64,000 nt of DNA from Haloferax marinum (GTDB taxonomy: Archaea; Halobacteriota; Halobacteria; Halobacteriales; Haloferacaceae). This document shows, in pieces, positions 25,981 through 33,951 of the stretch. Every line of letters begins with the position of its first letter. Position 1 is the stretch's first letter. A program made the position numbers and the translations under genes. The DNA is taken from positions 1,240,001 through 1,304,000 of the forward strand of contig NZ_WKJQ01000001.1 in NCBI RefSeq assembly GCF_009674625.1. Reading direction: 5' to 3'. Below the pieces are notes generated by a model. It was not told the DNA's origin, did not search any database, and saw only the letters and a list, made by a program, of their open reading frames with translations.

Positions 25981-27275
25981 AGTTAAACGTCAACGCACTC
26001 GGCACGTTCTACGAGATGGCCCGTGAAGGCGCTGGTCTCGCGGCGACGCGCCTGAACTCGATGTCGGAGTTCGAGAGTCGCGTGAAGGTGACGCGACTCC
26101 ACTTCACCCACCGCTCGGAGATACGCAACGAACTCGACGACGGGAACGAGAAAGTCGGGATTCGCGTCTCGTTAGACGGCGAACTGTCCGGGTCGTCGTT
26201 GCTGTTGTTCGACCACGAGAGCGCACGCTCCGTCGTCGGAACGCTCGTCGACGACGTCGACGAAGAACCCACGAACGAACTGGCGACGAGCGCCATCGTA
26301 GAACTCTGTCACATCATGAACAGCGGGTTCGTCGATGGCTGGGCAGACGTCTTGCAAGCGGAAATCGACGTCTCCGCTCCGGAGTACGTCATCGGCGACA
26401 CTGCCACCGCGTTCATCGACGAAGACGAGTTCGAGAAGATGCACGAAGAGTTGGCACTCGTCTTCCAGAGTCAAATCGAGACGACGGGAACCGAGTTCGG
26501 ATTCGAACACTATCTCATCCCCGAACACGACTCGATTGCCCGGCTCTTCGAGACGCAGACAGAAGACGAGGGAATCGAGTACGACAAACTCGCTGGATTC
26601 GACCAGATGGCACAGCACGGTGCCACCCGCGTCGCCGAGAATCTCACGCGGATGACGAACATCGAGATGGACGTCGATATCCGCCGTATCAACTTCATCT
26701 CGCTCGACGCCATCCCCGAGACGGTTCCGAACGAACCGCTCGTCAGCGTTGCGTTCAGTTTCAGCGGGACGCTCGGCGGCTATCTCCTGTTTCTGTTCGA
26801 ACCCCAATCGGCGAACGAACTCGTCGCCGCAACCGTCGGTGACTCACCCAACGGTGGCTTCGGCGCGTTCGAACAGGACGCCATCAAAGAGTTGAGCAAC
26901 GTCATGACGAGCGGCCTCCTCGACGGGTGGGCGAACATGCTCGACGCGACTATCGACCACTCGACGCCCGCGTACTCACACGACATGGGCGCGGCCGTCG
27001 TCGACCCGCTCATCGTCGGTCTGAGCGAGGTTCAAGAGTTCGCGTTCGTCTTCGACACCCGAATCCACGCCGTCGACAGAGAGTTCGACGTCGACATCTA
27101 CGCGATTCCAGACGAGACGGACCTCGAAGCGGCACTGGACCGACTGGACGAACGGCGTATCGACGAATCGCTCGAACACGACGTCGAAGAGACCGAGTTC
27201 GTCGCCGAAGAGTTCGACCCCGACCTGGTCGAAGAAATCGCCGCTGGCACGTTCGAGGAGGTCGAAGACCTGTGA
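25977..27275 (+). CDS. Double-domain CheC-type protein
   Basis: A 432-aa fusion of two CheC-like modules, GTG in a 4-bp overlap with the preceding stop. Module 1 (~1-200) has S-AIV-E-LC-H...P: the active-site Asn is His. Module 2 (~205-400) has D-AIK-E-LS-N and a Pro exactly 22 residues later, matching the CheC consensus in full. Only the second module is therefore predicted to hydrolyse CheY-P. The C terminus is acidic and followed by cheD, again with a 4-bp overlap. Confidence 0.82.
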   Translation: MKLNVNALGTFYEMAREGAGLAATRLNSMSEFESRVKVTRLHFTHRSEIRNELDDGNEKVGIRVSLDGELSGSSLLLFDHESARSVVGTLVDDVDEEPTNELATSAIVELCHIMNSGFVDGWADVLQAEIDVSAPEYVIGDTATAFIDEDEFEKMHEELALVFQSQIETTGTEFGFEHYLIPEHDSIARLFETQTEDEGIEYDKLAGFDQMAQHGATRVAENLTRMTNIEMDVDIRRINFISLDAIPETVPNEPLVSVAFSFSGTLGGYLLFLFEPQSANELVAATVGDSPNGGFGAFEQDAIKELSNVMTSGLLDGWANMLDATIDHSTPAYSHDMGAAVVDPLIVGLSEVQEFAFVFDTRIHAVDREFDVDIYAIPDETDLEAALDRLDERRIDESLEHDVEETEFVAEEFDPDLVEEIAAGTFEEVEDL

Positions 27276-27793
27276 AGACGTTCAACTTCGGCACGGACGA
27301 CGACGAAGAAGAGACGCGCGAGGAGCGCCTCGTCGGCGTCTCGGGATATCACGTCACGAACGAAGGAGAGACACTCGTCGCCTACGGCCTCGGTGCCTGC
27401 GTCGCAATCGCGCTCTGGGACACCGACACCGGCGTCGGGGCACTCGCACACACGCTCTTGCCGCGACAAGATTCGGGTCAGGGTGCCTCGTCGGGCAAGT
27501 ACGTCGACGCCGCCATTCAGACGATGCTCCGTGAGATGGTCGAGGCAGGTGCTGGCTACTCGTCTATCGAGGCGCGACTCGTCGGCGGCGCAGATATCTT
27601 CGAACTGAAGGCACTCGGAAAGGGTGTCGGCAGGAAGAACGCAGCAGTCGCCCGCGAAGAACTCGACCGACTCGACGTCCCCATCGTGGCAGAATCGACA
27701 GGTGGGGAACACGGGCGAACCGTGGAGTTCGACACCTCGACCGGACGGGTCGAGGTCACCACAGCGCACTCAGACGAAATCGAAGTGCTGTAA
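27272..27793 (+). CDS. cheD: CheD chemoreceptor deamidase
   Basis: A 173-aa CheD from GTG 27272; a longer in-frame ATG inside the previous gene was rejected because the 4-bp overlap start fits the operon. Catalytic Cys C43 (GLGACVAI) and His H60 (GALAHTLLP) have the 17-residue spacing of characterised CheD (C27/H44). The position of the third catalytic residue, Thr, six before the Cys, is Ala37 here. CheD deamidates receptor glutamines and is bound by CheC. The Ala change may reduce activity; this is inference from motif spacing. Confidence 0.9.
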   Translation: MKTFNFGTDDDEEETREERLVGVSGYHVTNEGETLVAYGLGACVAIALWDTDTGVGALAHTLLPRQDSGQGASSGKYVDAAIQTMLREMVEAGAGYSSIEARLVGGADIFELKALGKGVGRKNAAVAREELDRLDVPIVAESTGGEHGRTVEFDTSTGRVEVTTAHSDEIEVL

Positions 27794-27796
27794 CGG

Positions 27797-27801
27797 TTTT
27801 T
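27797..27801 (+). terminator. Oligo-T tract after cheD
   Basis: TTTTT three bases after the cheD stop. Archaeal RNA polymerase commonly terminates at U-rich runs, so this may end the che transcript. Confidence 0.3.
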
Positions 27802-27891
27802 CGACGGAACCATTCGAAGAAAGCCGCAGTCGTCGGACTACGCCGACGACTCACGTCTCGAGAAACAGGCTCTCCAGCGCAGTTGACTCGC

Positions 27892-28350
27892 TTACTGGTT
27901 GGTAAACGAGAGCGCGAGCGGAGTGCCGTTTGCCAGGTTGTCGCTCACCGGGCAACGCGCTTCGACCGTCGAAAGCCACGTTCGAATCGTTTCGCCGGAG
28001 GCGTCTACGTCGGCCGTGACGTTCACACGAATCTCTTGGAACCCAGCACGTTCGTCGTCGCTTTTTCCCATGAACGTTGCGGGGTCGAGACCGCCCTCGA
28101 GGCTGATTTCGAGATTTTGGACATCGAGGTCCATCTCACGGGCGACCACGTGGGCGGTGACGTTCAGACACCCGGCGAGTGCGCCGAGGAGGTATTCGAC
28201 AGGGTTCGGTCCGTGGTCGGTGCCACCGAGTGAGTCCGGTTCGTCGATGACGAACTCGAAGCTTCGAGTCGAGACACGGGTCTTGGTGGGGGATTCTGCC
28301 TGCGCACTGACGTCGAAGGTCAACAGTTGAGGGGGAAAGTCTACGGACAT
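27892..28350 (-). CDS. OsmC family peroxide-reducing protein
   Basis: A 152-aa OsmC/Ohr-type protein starting at 28350 (MSVDFPPQLL). The two reactive cysteines are present: ALAGCLNVTAHVVA and EARCPVSDNLANGT, along with the Arg-containing N-terminal strand region. These enzymes reduce organic hydroperoxides with thiol cofactors. An upstream in-frame ATG at 28392 was rejected because its extension reads poorly and the promoter-like motif at 28351-28363 lies directly before 28350. Confidence 0.88.
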   Translation of the reverse strand: MSVDFPPQLLTFDVSAQAESPTKTRVSTRSFEFVIDEPDSLGGTDHGPNPVEYLLGALAGCLNVTAHVVAREMDLDVQNLEISLEGGLDPATFMGKSDDERAGFQEIRVNVTADVDASGETIRTWLSTVEARCPVSDNLANGTPLALSFTNQ

Positions 28351-28363
28351 AATTGTACTATCA
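28351..28363 (-). promoter_or_regulatory. Motif TGATAGTACAATT adjoining the OsmC start
   Basis: In gene direction TGATAGTACAATT runs directly into ATG. The same 13-mer with one change (TGATAGTACAGTT) precedes the start at 38185. It may be a shared core promoter/initiator of leaderless genes or a common regulator site. Confidence 0.35.
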
Positions 28364-28468
28364 CACGCGGAGGTGATAACCCCAAATAACACTTCTCAGC
28401 CCCCGAGAAGCGTGTTAGTGGTTCTCTGGCCTGGACAGAGTCACACCGGGGTCAGTGGCAGTATCAGC

Positions 28469-29008
28469 TTAGTCTTCGAGCACGTCGTCGAGTCCCCACT
28501 CTGCCGCACGTGCGCGGGCCTCGTCTCTCGCTTCTGAGCGAATCGCCTCGATGGCGTCTTCGTCGGCGAGAAACGCCTCGACTGCACTCTGGTCACGACC
28601 CTCTTCACGCCGGGGTTCGGGAGCCGCGTCGGTCGTCTCCGTCGCCAATCGCTCGTCGCCGGCGAGGACTCGCGCCGGTTCGCCCGGTGGCACGCGAAAT
28701 TCGGTCGTCTCGTGTGCGTCGGAGAGTTCCTCGGAGTCGACGGCGTGGACTGCGACACGGTTCGGCCCGGTGACCGCGAACCCTTCTAACCCGTCACGTC
28801 CGCCGCGGTCACGTTCGGTGTCGTACGCGAGGACCGGAATACCCTCCTCGAAGGTGACGACACCGCGAGTCGCCTCCCCGAGAAGCAGCGCGTCTTGGGG
28901 TTCGAAGACGACGTACCCGGTGAGTTCCTCGTCGAGGACGGTTCGGAGGACGTCACCGGGGTCGTCGACGACCCGTGACCGAAGCAGCGCCCCTCGTGGA
29001 ATTCTCAT
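28469..29008 (-). CDS. Uncharacterised protein paired with MinD/ParA-like ATPase
   Basis: A 179-aa acidic protein: an N-terminal alpha/beta part (MRIPRGALLRSRVVDDPGDV, then TGYVVFEPQDALLLGE and GVVTFEEGIPVLAYD) and a helical C terminus (SEARDEARARAAEWGLDDVL). I do not recognise a named family. Its ATG overlaps the stop of the MinD-like gene by 4 bp, so the two are translated together and probably act together, perhaps as cargo or effector of the ATPase. Confidence 0.75.
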   Translation of the reverse strand: MRIPRGALLRSRVVDDPGDVLRTVLDEELTGYVVFEPQDALLLGEATRGVVTFEEGIPVLAYDTERDRGGRDGLEGFAVTGPNRVAVHAVDSEELSDAHETTEFRVPPGEPARVLAGDERLATETTDAAPEPRREEGRDQSAVEAFLADEDAIEAIRSEARDEARARAAEWGLDDVLED

Positions 29009-29778
29009 ACGCGGTCGGGGACGACGGCACTTTTGAACCGCTCTGCGACGTCTCGGCCGTCGCCGTCGCGGACGTCTAACCGGGCGGCCGCCTCTCGGAA
29101 GGCGTCTGCCGCTGGGTCGTCCGGGGCGTGTGCCAAGAGCGGTTCACCTGCACGCCGGGCGGCGCGAACTGCGTCACTCTCTGGAACTGACGCGAGCGCC
29201 TGCCCGCCGAAGTACCGGCCGGCCTGCTCGGCAATCCGGTCGACGTTCTCGTCTGGCCGGACGCGATTGAACACCACGCCTGCCGTGTCGGTTCCGTAAG
29301 AGTGTGCGTACTCTTGGACCTTCAGGCCATCAGAGAGCGACGGCACCGTCGGTTGCAACACGACGACGATGCGGTCGGCCAGCACGATGGGTAAGACAGC
29401 GCTCTTCGACCCGAGCGCCGCCGGCGAGTCGAGCAAGAGGACGTCGGTGTCGTGGGCGAGTTCTGCGACGACGTCACGAAGTCGTGCCGGGTCGGCCGCC
29501 TCGAACGACGCCAGACTCGTTCCACAGGGGACGACCGACATGCCGAAACGCTCGTAGACGGCGTCTTCGACCTGAACGTCCCGTTCTTCGATGAGTAAAT
29601 CGTGGAGTGTGACGTCGGCGTCGTCTAATCCGGCGTGGAACAGCAGATTCGCCATCCCCGTGTCGGCGTCGATGACAGTCACGTCGTATTCGGTGGCGAG
29701 CGCCATCCCCAGCGCGAGCGTACTCGTCGTCTTTCCCGTGCCGCCCTTTCCGCTGGCGACGGCGAACGCCTCGACCAT
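29005..29778 (-). CDS. MinD/ParA-like deviant Walker ATPase
   Basis: A 257-aa ATPase from ATG 29778. The deviant Walker A GKGGTGKTTST follows at residue ~10, Walker A-prime region TVIDADTGMANLL, and the Walker B-like DVLLLDSPAALG. These ATPases dimerise on ATP and position proteins or complexes at the membrane or nucleoid. Haloarchaea have several MinD paralogues, including ones that place chemosensory arrays and archaella. This one lies near the che genes but on the other strand, so a positioning role is only suggestive. The upstream in-frame ATG at 29904 was rejected as beyond the conserved start. Confidence 0.88.
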   Translation of the reverse strand: MVEAFAVASGKGGTGKTTSTLALGMALATEYDVTVIDADTGMANLLFHAGLDDADVTLHDLLIEERDVQVEDAVYERFGMSVVPCGTSLASFEAADPARLRDVVAELAHDTDVLLLDSPAALGSKSAVLPIVLADRIVVVLQPTVPSLSDGLKVQEYAHSYGTDTAGVVFNRVRPDENVDRIAEQAGRYFGGQALASVPESDAVRAARRAGEPLLAHAPDDPAADAFREAAARLDVRDGDGRDVAERFKSAVVPDRV

Positions 29779-29903
29779 GACCCCACGTGTTCGGTGATTT
29801 TGTATAAGTGTTCGGAAGGCTGAGAGGCAGACGTCGTGGGGACCTCTTGCCAAATAGTAACAATCATTAATAGACACCAGATTCTGTGGACGTGTGTAGA
29901 GCA

Positions 29904-30011
29904 ATGATTCAGATATCGTTCGGTGCGTTTGCTTTTGTGGTCGATGAATCGACGATAGCGGCGTTTGCGACGCTGCTCACGGTCGCCGTCATCGTCTATC
30001 TGAATCGGTAG
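29904..30011 (+). CDS. 35-aa single-helix membrane peptide
   Basis: ATG 29904 to TAG 30011 encodes 35 residues: a short amphipathic start (MIQISFGAFAF), then ESTIAAFATLLTVAVIVYLN, a plausible transmembrane helix. It sits alone between a divergent MinD-like gene and a convergent aminotransferase-like gene and has an AT-rich upstream region (TTAATAG near 29867). Small membrane peptides like this are common in haloarchaea and often missed. Conservation in relatives would settle it. Confidence 0.5.
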   Translation: MIQISFGAFAFVVDESTIAAFATLLTVAVIVYLNR

Positions 30012-30058
30012 CACCGCCGTCGTCGGGTGAGTGAGTGGATATCGACCGCGGGCCCGGT

Positions 30059-31072
30059 TCAGACTGCTTCTGCGAGGGCGTCGAGAAGCGCGTCGTTTTC
30101 GTGTGGTCGCCGGACGTTGATTCGGACGTGGGAGTCGAGACCATTGTAGTAGCGAGCGTCTCGAACGGCGAAGCCACGCGTTCGAGTCTCGTGGAGGACC
30201 GTGTCGACGTCGTCGGTTCGGAACAAGATGAGCGAACTGTCGGCAGGGTAGACGTCGTAGCCGAACGAGTCCAGTTCGTCCACCATCCGTTCGCGTTCCC
30301 GTTGGATACGGTCTCGGGTCTCTTCGAGGAAGTCGTGCTGTTTGAGACAGTAGGTCGCCGCCTCGACGGCCGGTAACGACAGCACCCACGTACACCGGGC
30401 ACGGGTGAGTGCCTCGCGGAGGTGTCCGGTCGCCGCCGCGGATCCAGCACGGAGTGAGGGCACGCCGAAGACGTTCGTCACCGAGTGAAGGGTGATGACG
30501 CCGTCGAGGCCGGCCGTACTCGGCAGGCGGGTAAAGCCGAGGAACGACTCGTCGACGATGAGCGGCGTGTCGGCCCGACGGCACTGTTCGACGAATCTTC
30601 GGAGTTGGTCCGTCGAGTACGCCGTCCCAACCGGGTTACTCGGATGGCTCAAAATCACCGCAGTGTGTTCGTCGGGGTCGACTTCCTCGAAGATGCGGTC
30701 GTACCGGACGTGAACCGGTTTCCCACCCTGTAACCGAACTTCGCGAGCGTACTCACCGCAACACGGCTTGGGAATCACGACAGAATCGCCGGGTGAGACG
30801 GTCACCCCCAACGCGAGTCGGAGCGCCTCGATGACGCCCGCCGCTGGGACGACGTGGGCAGGGTTACACCCGACGTAGTCGGCCGCCGCAACCCGGAACT
30901 CCGAGTAATCGTCCAGCGAGTAGCGTCGCGACGTGGAGAACGCCGACTCGTAGATACTCGCGAGCCCCGGCGGTCGCTCGGGGTTCGACCCGAGACTGAA
31001 ATCCACGAGTGAGTGGTCTGCGGTCCCACCGTGTGTGACGGGGTCGACGTTGGGTACCGAACCGGGGTCCAT
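30059..31072 (-). CDS. CobD-like aminotransferase-fold pseudoenzyme (catalytic Lys to Asn)
   Basis: A 337-aa fold-type I PLP-enzyme homologue, clearly paralogous to the cobD at 31950-32960 along its whole length (shared DYVGC, SNPVG/NNPTG and VDESFL/VDEAFL motifs). In the Schiff-base motif, the functional paralogue has SLTKLFGLPGIRAG, while this protein has SVTNVFGVPSLRAG: the PLP-binding Lys is Asn (AAC codon, read on the minus strand near 30475). The downstream Arg motifs (LRAG, HVRINVRRP) are kept. It therefore cannot form the usual internal aldimine. The frame is intact, so it may have a structural, regulatory or altered catalytic role. It has its own AT-rich promoter region (31073-31147). 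Confidence 0.85.
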   Translation of the reverse strand: MDPGSVPNVDPVTHGGTADHSLVDFSLGSNPERPPGLASIYESAFSTSRRYSLDDYSEFRVAAADYVGCNPAHVVPAAGVIEALRLALGVTVSPGDSVVIPKPCCGEYAREVRLQGGKPVHVRYDRIFEEVDPDEHTAVILSHPSNPVGTAYSTDQLRRFVEQCRRADTPLIVDESFLGFTRLPSTAGLDGVITLHSVTNVFGVPSLRAGSAAATGHLREALTRARCTWVLSLPAVEAATYCLKQHDFLEETRDRIQRERERMVDELDSFGYDVYPADSSLILFRTDDVDTVLHETRTRGFAVRDARYYNGLDSHVRINVRRPHENDALLDALAEAV

Positions 31073-31147
31073 AGATACGTCTGGATACCGATTATATTCA
31101 ATTCTTCTTAATAGACCACATATTTACCACTGAACGTTTCTTGGCCA

Positions 31148-31957
31148 TCACCCGAAATTATCTACCCTTCGAATCGGTGTCACCGTCGCCCGGTCGGCGG
31201 CGACGACACCGAACCGTGCGGACTCGACGCTCTGTGGAATCGACTCGTTCGCGTATCGGGAGTCGAGACTGGCCAGAACTGCGTCGCGGACACAGATTCG
31301 CGCTGCGTGACCGACTGGTGTCGCACTCCCCGTGAACGTCTCCGGTTCTCCAGCGGGGTCGCAAGCGGCCACGATGGCGTCTGTCGTCGTCCCTGGCGAC
31401 CCACATCGAGCCAACAGCGTCGCCGCCTTCGCTTCCGCAGCAACTGCGACGAGATTGGCCAGTGCCCCCGGTTCCAGTGACCGCGACGTCCCGACGACGA
31501 CGTTGACAGTTCCGACGTGGTCCGCCTCGGTGTCGGAGGCGTTGGTATCACTGCCAGCAGAACCTTCGTAGTCAGCAGAATCGCCCTTGCCAGCAGAACC
31601 CTCGTCGCCAGCAGAATTGCCCTCGCCAGCAACTCCACCGGCACCGACATCCATCGGCAGTGCCGCCGGATTCGACACGCCAGCAGTTGCGATAACTTCG
31701 ACCGGGCCGTATCGGGCGCGCCGGGCGTGCTGTTGGTCTACGCCAGTCAGCAGCGCTGGGCCGTCTTCGTCGAACCCGGCGTCAGAGAGTCGCTGTGCGA
31801 CGTAGCTGTCGAGGTCAGTTTCAGGCCACCCCTTCGGAACAGTGACGTTGTAGGCTACGGGGCCGCGAGACTCCCCGCCGTCGTATCCAGTCGAGAGCCA
31901 CCGCGTCTCGGGGCAGGAGATTCGACAGACACCGTCGCGGCGAGTCGTCTCAAACAT
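31148..31957 (-). CDS. cbiZ: Adenosylcobinamide amidohydrolase CbiZ
   Basis: A 269-aa CbiZ-family protein; start overlaps the cobD stop by 8 bp. Landmarks: RWLSTGYDGGESRGPVAYNV near the N terminus, TGVDQQHARRARYG, and VNVVVGTSRSLEPGALANLV. CbiZ cleaves the aminopropanol side chain from adenosylcobinamide to give adenosylcobyric acid, which archaea then re-extend, allowing salvage of external cobinamide. A Gly/Ser/Glu/Asp-rich insertion at about residues 105-140 (EGNSAGDEGSAGKGDSA) interrupts the fold and is probably a surface loop. Confidence 0.88.
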   Translation of the reverse strand: MFETTRRDGVCRISCPETRWLSTGYDGGESRGPVAYNVTVPKGWPETDLDSYVAQRLSDAGFDEDGPALLTGVDQQHARRARYGPVEVIATAGVSNPAALPMDVGAGGVAGEGNSAGDEGSAGKGDSADYEGSAGSDTNASDTEADHVGTVNVVVGTSRSLEPGALANLVAVAAEAKAATLLARCGSPGTTTDAIVAACDPAGEPETFTGSATPVGHAARICVRDAVLASLDSRYANESIPQSVESARFGVVAADRATVTPIRRVDNFG

Positions 31958-32960
31958 CCGTGAGTGCGCGGAGTAACTCGTCGTTCTCGTCGGGGCGTTT
32001 CACGGCGACGCGGACGTGTGAGTCGAGCGTCGGGAACGTCGTCGCGTCGCGGATGGCGACACCCCGTTCGCGGGCCGTCTCGACCACGGTGTCCACGTCT
32101 CGTTCACCCACGTCACACAAGAGAAACGGCGCGTCCGACGGGTGGACGTCGAACTGTGGCGACAGCGAGTCGGCCAACCGCTCGCGCTCGCTCGCGACTC
32201 GTCTGCGGGTCGCTTCGACGAACTCGGTCTGTCGCATGCAGTAGGCCCCGACTGCGGCCGCCGGCGTCGAAAGTGACCACGACCGACGTGCGACGGCGAG
32301 TCGCTCTCCGAGTTCGCCCGTCGCGACGGCGAACCCCGCGCGGATACCCGGAAGTCCGAACAGTTTGGTCAGCGAGCGAGCGACGACGACACCCGGTTCG
32401 CCGGCCAGACTCGGCGCGTCGGTGAAGTCGAGGAACGCCTCGTCGACGACGAGGGTCGTCTCCGACTGGCGACAGTGGTCTGCAAACGCACGCAGACGGT
32501 CGGAATCCGCGAGTTCGCCGGTCGGGTTGTTGGGCGTACAGACGACCGCAACCTCGTACGGAGCGGGGTCGGTGTCGAGGAGTTCGTCGGCCGCGACAGC
32601 GACGGGGTCGGCCCCCTGAAGTCGAATCTCGCGGTCGTACTCACCAAAACTCGGTTCGGGGACGAGCGCGGAGTCACCGGGTGCGAGTGTGACTTCGAAC
32701 GCGAGTCGGAGCGCTTCGAGGCCGCCAGCGGTCGGAACCACCGAATCGGCGTCGCATCCGACGTAGTCGGCGGCGGCCGCTCGGAACGTCGGGTAGTCGT
32801 CGTCTGGATAGCGGGTGGCCGCCGAGAGTGCTTCGGCGTACACCGCTTCGACGCCGTTGGGCCGGTCCGGGTTGGTGTTCGCACTGAAATCGAGCACTGA
32901 CGAATCGGTCGCCCCGCCGTGTGGGACGCGTGTTGTCCGAACGACAGCGTCAGGGTCCAT
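31950..32960 (-). CDS. cobD: L-threonine-O-3-phosphate decarboxylase CobD
   Basis: A 336-aa class I/II aminotransferase-fold enzyme. Motifs: GGLEAL (PLP phosphate region), CTPNNPTGELA, VVDEAFLDF, Schiff-base lysine in RSLTKLFGLPGIRAG and the substrate-binding RVAVKRP. In cobalamin-making archaea this enzyme makes aminopropanol phosphate for attachment by CbiB. Its place between cobT and cbiZ in a cobalamin operon supports CobD over histidinol-phosphate aminotransferase, a close relative. Confidence 0.9.
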   Translation of the reverse strand: MDPDAVVRTTRVPHGGATDSSVLDFSANTNPDRPNGVEAVYAEALSAATRYPDDDYPTFRAAAADYVGCDADSVVPTAGGLEALRLAFEVTLAPGDSALVPEPSFGEYDREIRLQGADPVAVAADELLDTDPAPYEVAVVCTPNNPTGELADSDRLRAFADHCRQSETTLVVDEAFLDFTDAPSLAGEPGVVVARSLTKLFGLPGIRAGFAVATGELGERLAVARRSWSLSTPAAAVGAYCMRQTEFVEATRRRVASERERLADSLSPQFDVHPSDAPFLLCDVGERDVDTVVETARERGVAIRDATTFPTLDSHVRVAVKRPDENDELLRALTDV

Positions 32961-33951
32961 CTTCGACTCCGTCGACGGCCTGCGGGTCGAGTCGGGACAG
33001 CACGTCGAGCGTCGCGGCCTCTACGTCGTCGACGACGCCCATCCGGTCGGCGAGCATCAGCGCACCGCCCATCCCTGCTCCTTCTTTCGCTTCGCCGGCG
33101 GCGTACCGGTCCAGCGGGGTCGTCTCGAATCCAGGGTCGGTGACGACGAGGTCGACGTCGAGTTCGGCCGCCGCAGATTCGAGTTCGGGCACGTCGTCCG
33201 CGAGGTACGACGTCGTCGCCAGCGTCAGGTCACCCGCCGCACCTGCGTGTCTGGCGAGTGCCGACGCCGCGAGCAGTTGGGTCCCACCGCCCAGTGTCAC
33301 GTCGCTCCCCGATTCGAGCGCCCCTACGGTCAGTCCTGCGACGACCGGGAGGACGGGGTCACCGACGTACCGCGTCGCGAGTTTCGGTTTGTGTGCCGCG
33401 TCGCCAGGCGACAGTCCGGCCGACTCGAGCGCCTCGGCGACGACGTCCTCCTTGAGACTCGTCGGATTCGATGGGAGCGACGACGAGACGGGGAACGTCT
33501 CACCGAGCGCGCGGAACACCGCGAGGGCCGTGGTCGTTCCGCCGGGGACGGTCTCGCCGATGACGAGTTCGTCTTCCGGGAGGGCCAACCCCATCCGTCG
33601 GGCCGCCTCGAACGCGCCAGGTGCGGTCGGCACGGGTTCGGGTTCGCGGATGTCGCGTCCGGGGCGCGCACCGACGTCGATAGTCGGTGCGGCGGTCGGT
33701 TTCGCGAGGCCAGCGTCGACCGTGAGCACGTCGAAACCGGTGAGTTCGCGGACTGCACGTGTGATTGCGGCAGGCGTCGGACACCCGGTCGGACTGACGG
33801 GCGTCACGGGCGACCGGACGGTGTCACCGTACTCGATAATCTCTGCGTCCGCGCTCGGGGTGTGACCGACGAGCGTCGGGTCTGCCCCGGCGGCGCTGAT
33901 TTCGGGTATCTTCGCCGTTGCCGTCGTCCCGGCGACGAGGACTACTCGCAT
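32950..33951 (-). CDS. cobT: Nicotinate-nucleotide phosphoribosyltransferase family (CobT)
   Basis: A 333-aa protein from ATG 33951. It has the archaeal CobT-like pattern: MRVVLVAGTTATAKIPEIS, DAGLAKP, GETVPGGTTTALAVFRALGE, GDPVLPVVAGLTVGA and GGGTQLLAASALARHAG. The enzyme activates the lower-ligand base as its alpha-ribotide (alpha-ribazole phosphate for dimethylbenzimidazole) using nicotinate mononucleotide. The gene overlaps cobD by 11 bp and cobY by 10 bp, showing tight coupling. Confidence 0.87.
   Translation of the reverse strand: MRVVLVAGTTATAKIPEISAAGADPTLVGHTPSADAEIIEYGDTVRSPVTPVSPTGCPTPAAITRAVRELTGFDVLTVDAGLAKPTAAPTIDVGARPGRDIREPEPVPTAPGAFEAARRMGLALPEDELVIGETVPGGTTTALAVFRALGETFPVSSSLPSNPTSLKEDVVAEALESAGLSPGDAAHKPKLATRYVGDPVLPVVAGLTVGALESGSDVTLGGGTQLLAASALARHAGAAGDLTLATTSYLADDVPELESAAAELDVDLVVTDPGFETTPLDRYAAGEAKEGAGMGGALMLADRMGVVDDVEAATLDVLSRLDPQAVDGVEDGP

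Noticed and set aside
26927..27271. Longer cheD start inside the double cheC gene
   Set aside because: The extra sequence is a frame-shifted shadow of cheC2; the GTG at 27272 gives the same 4-bp overlap seen along the operon.
30059..31072. Calling the CobD paralogue a pseudogene
   Set aside because: The frame is full length with conserved fold motifs and its own promoter region; only the catalytic lysine is changed.
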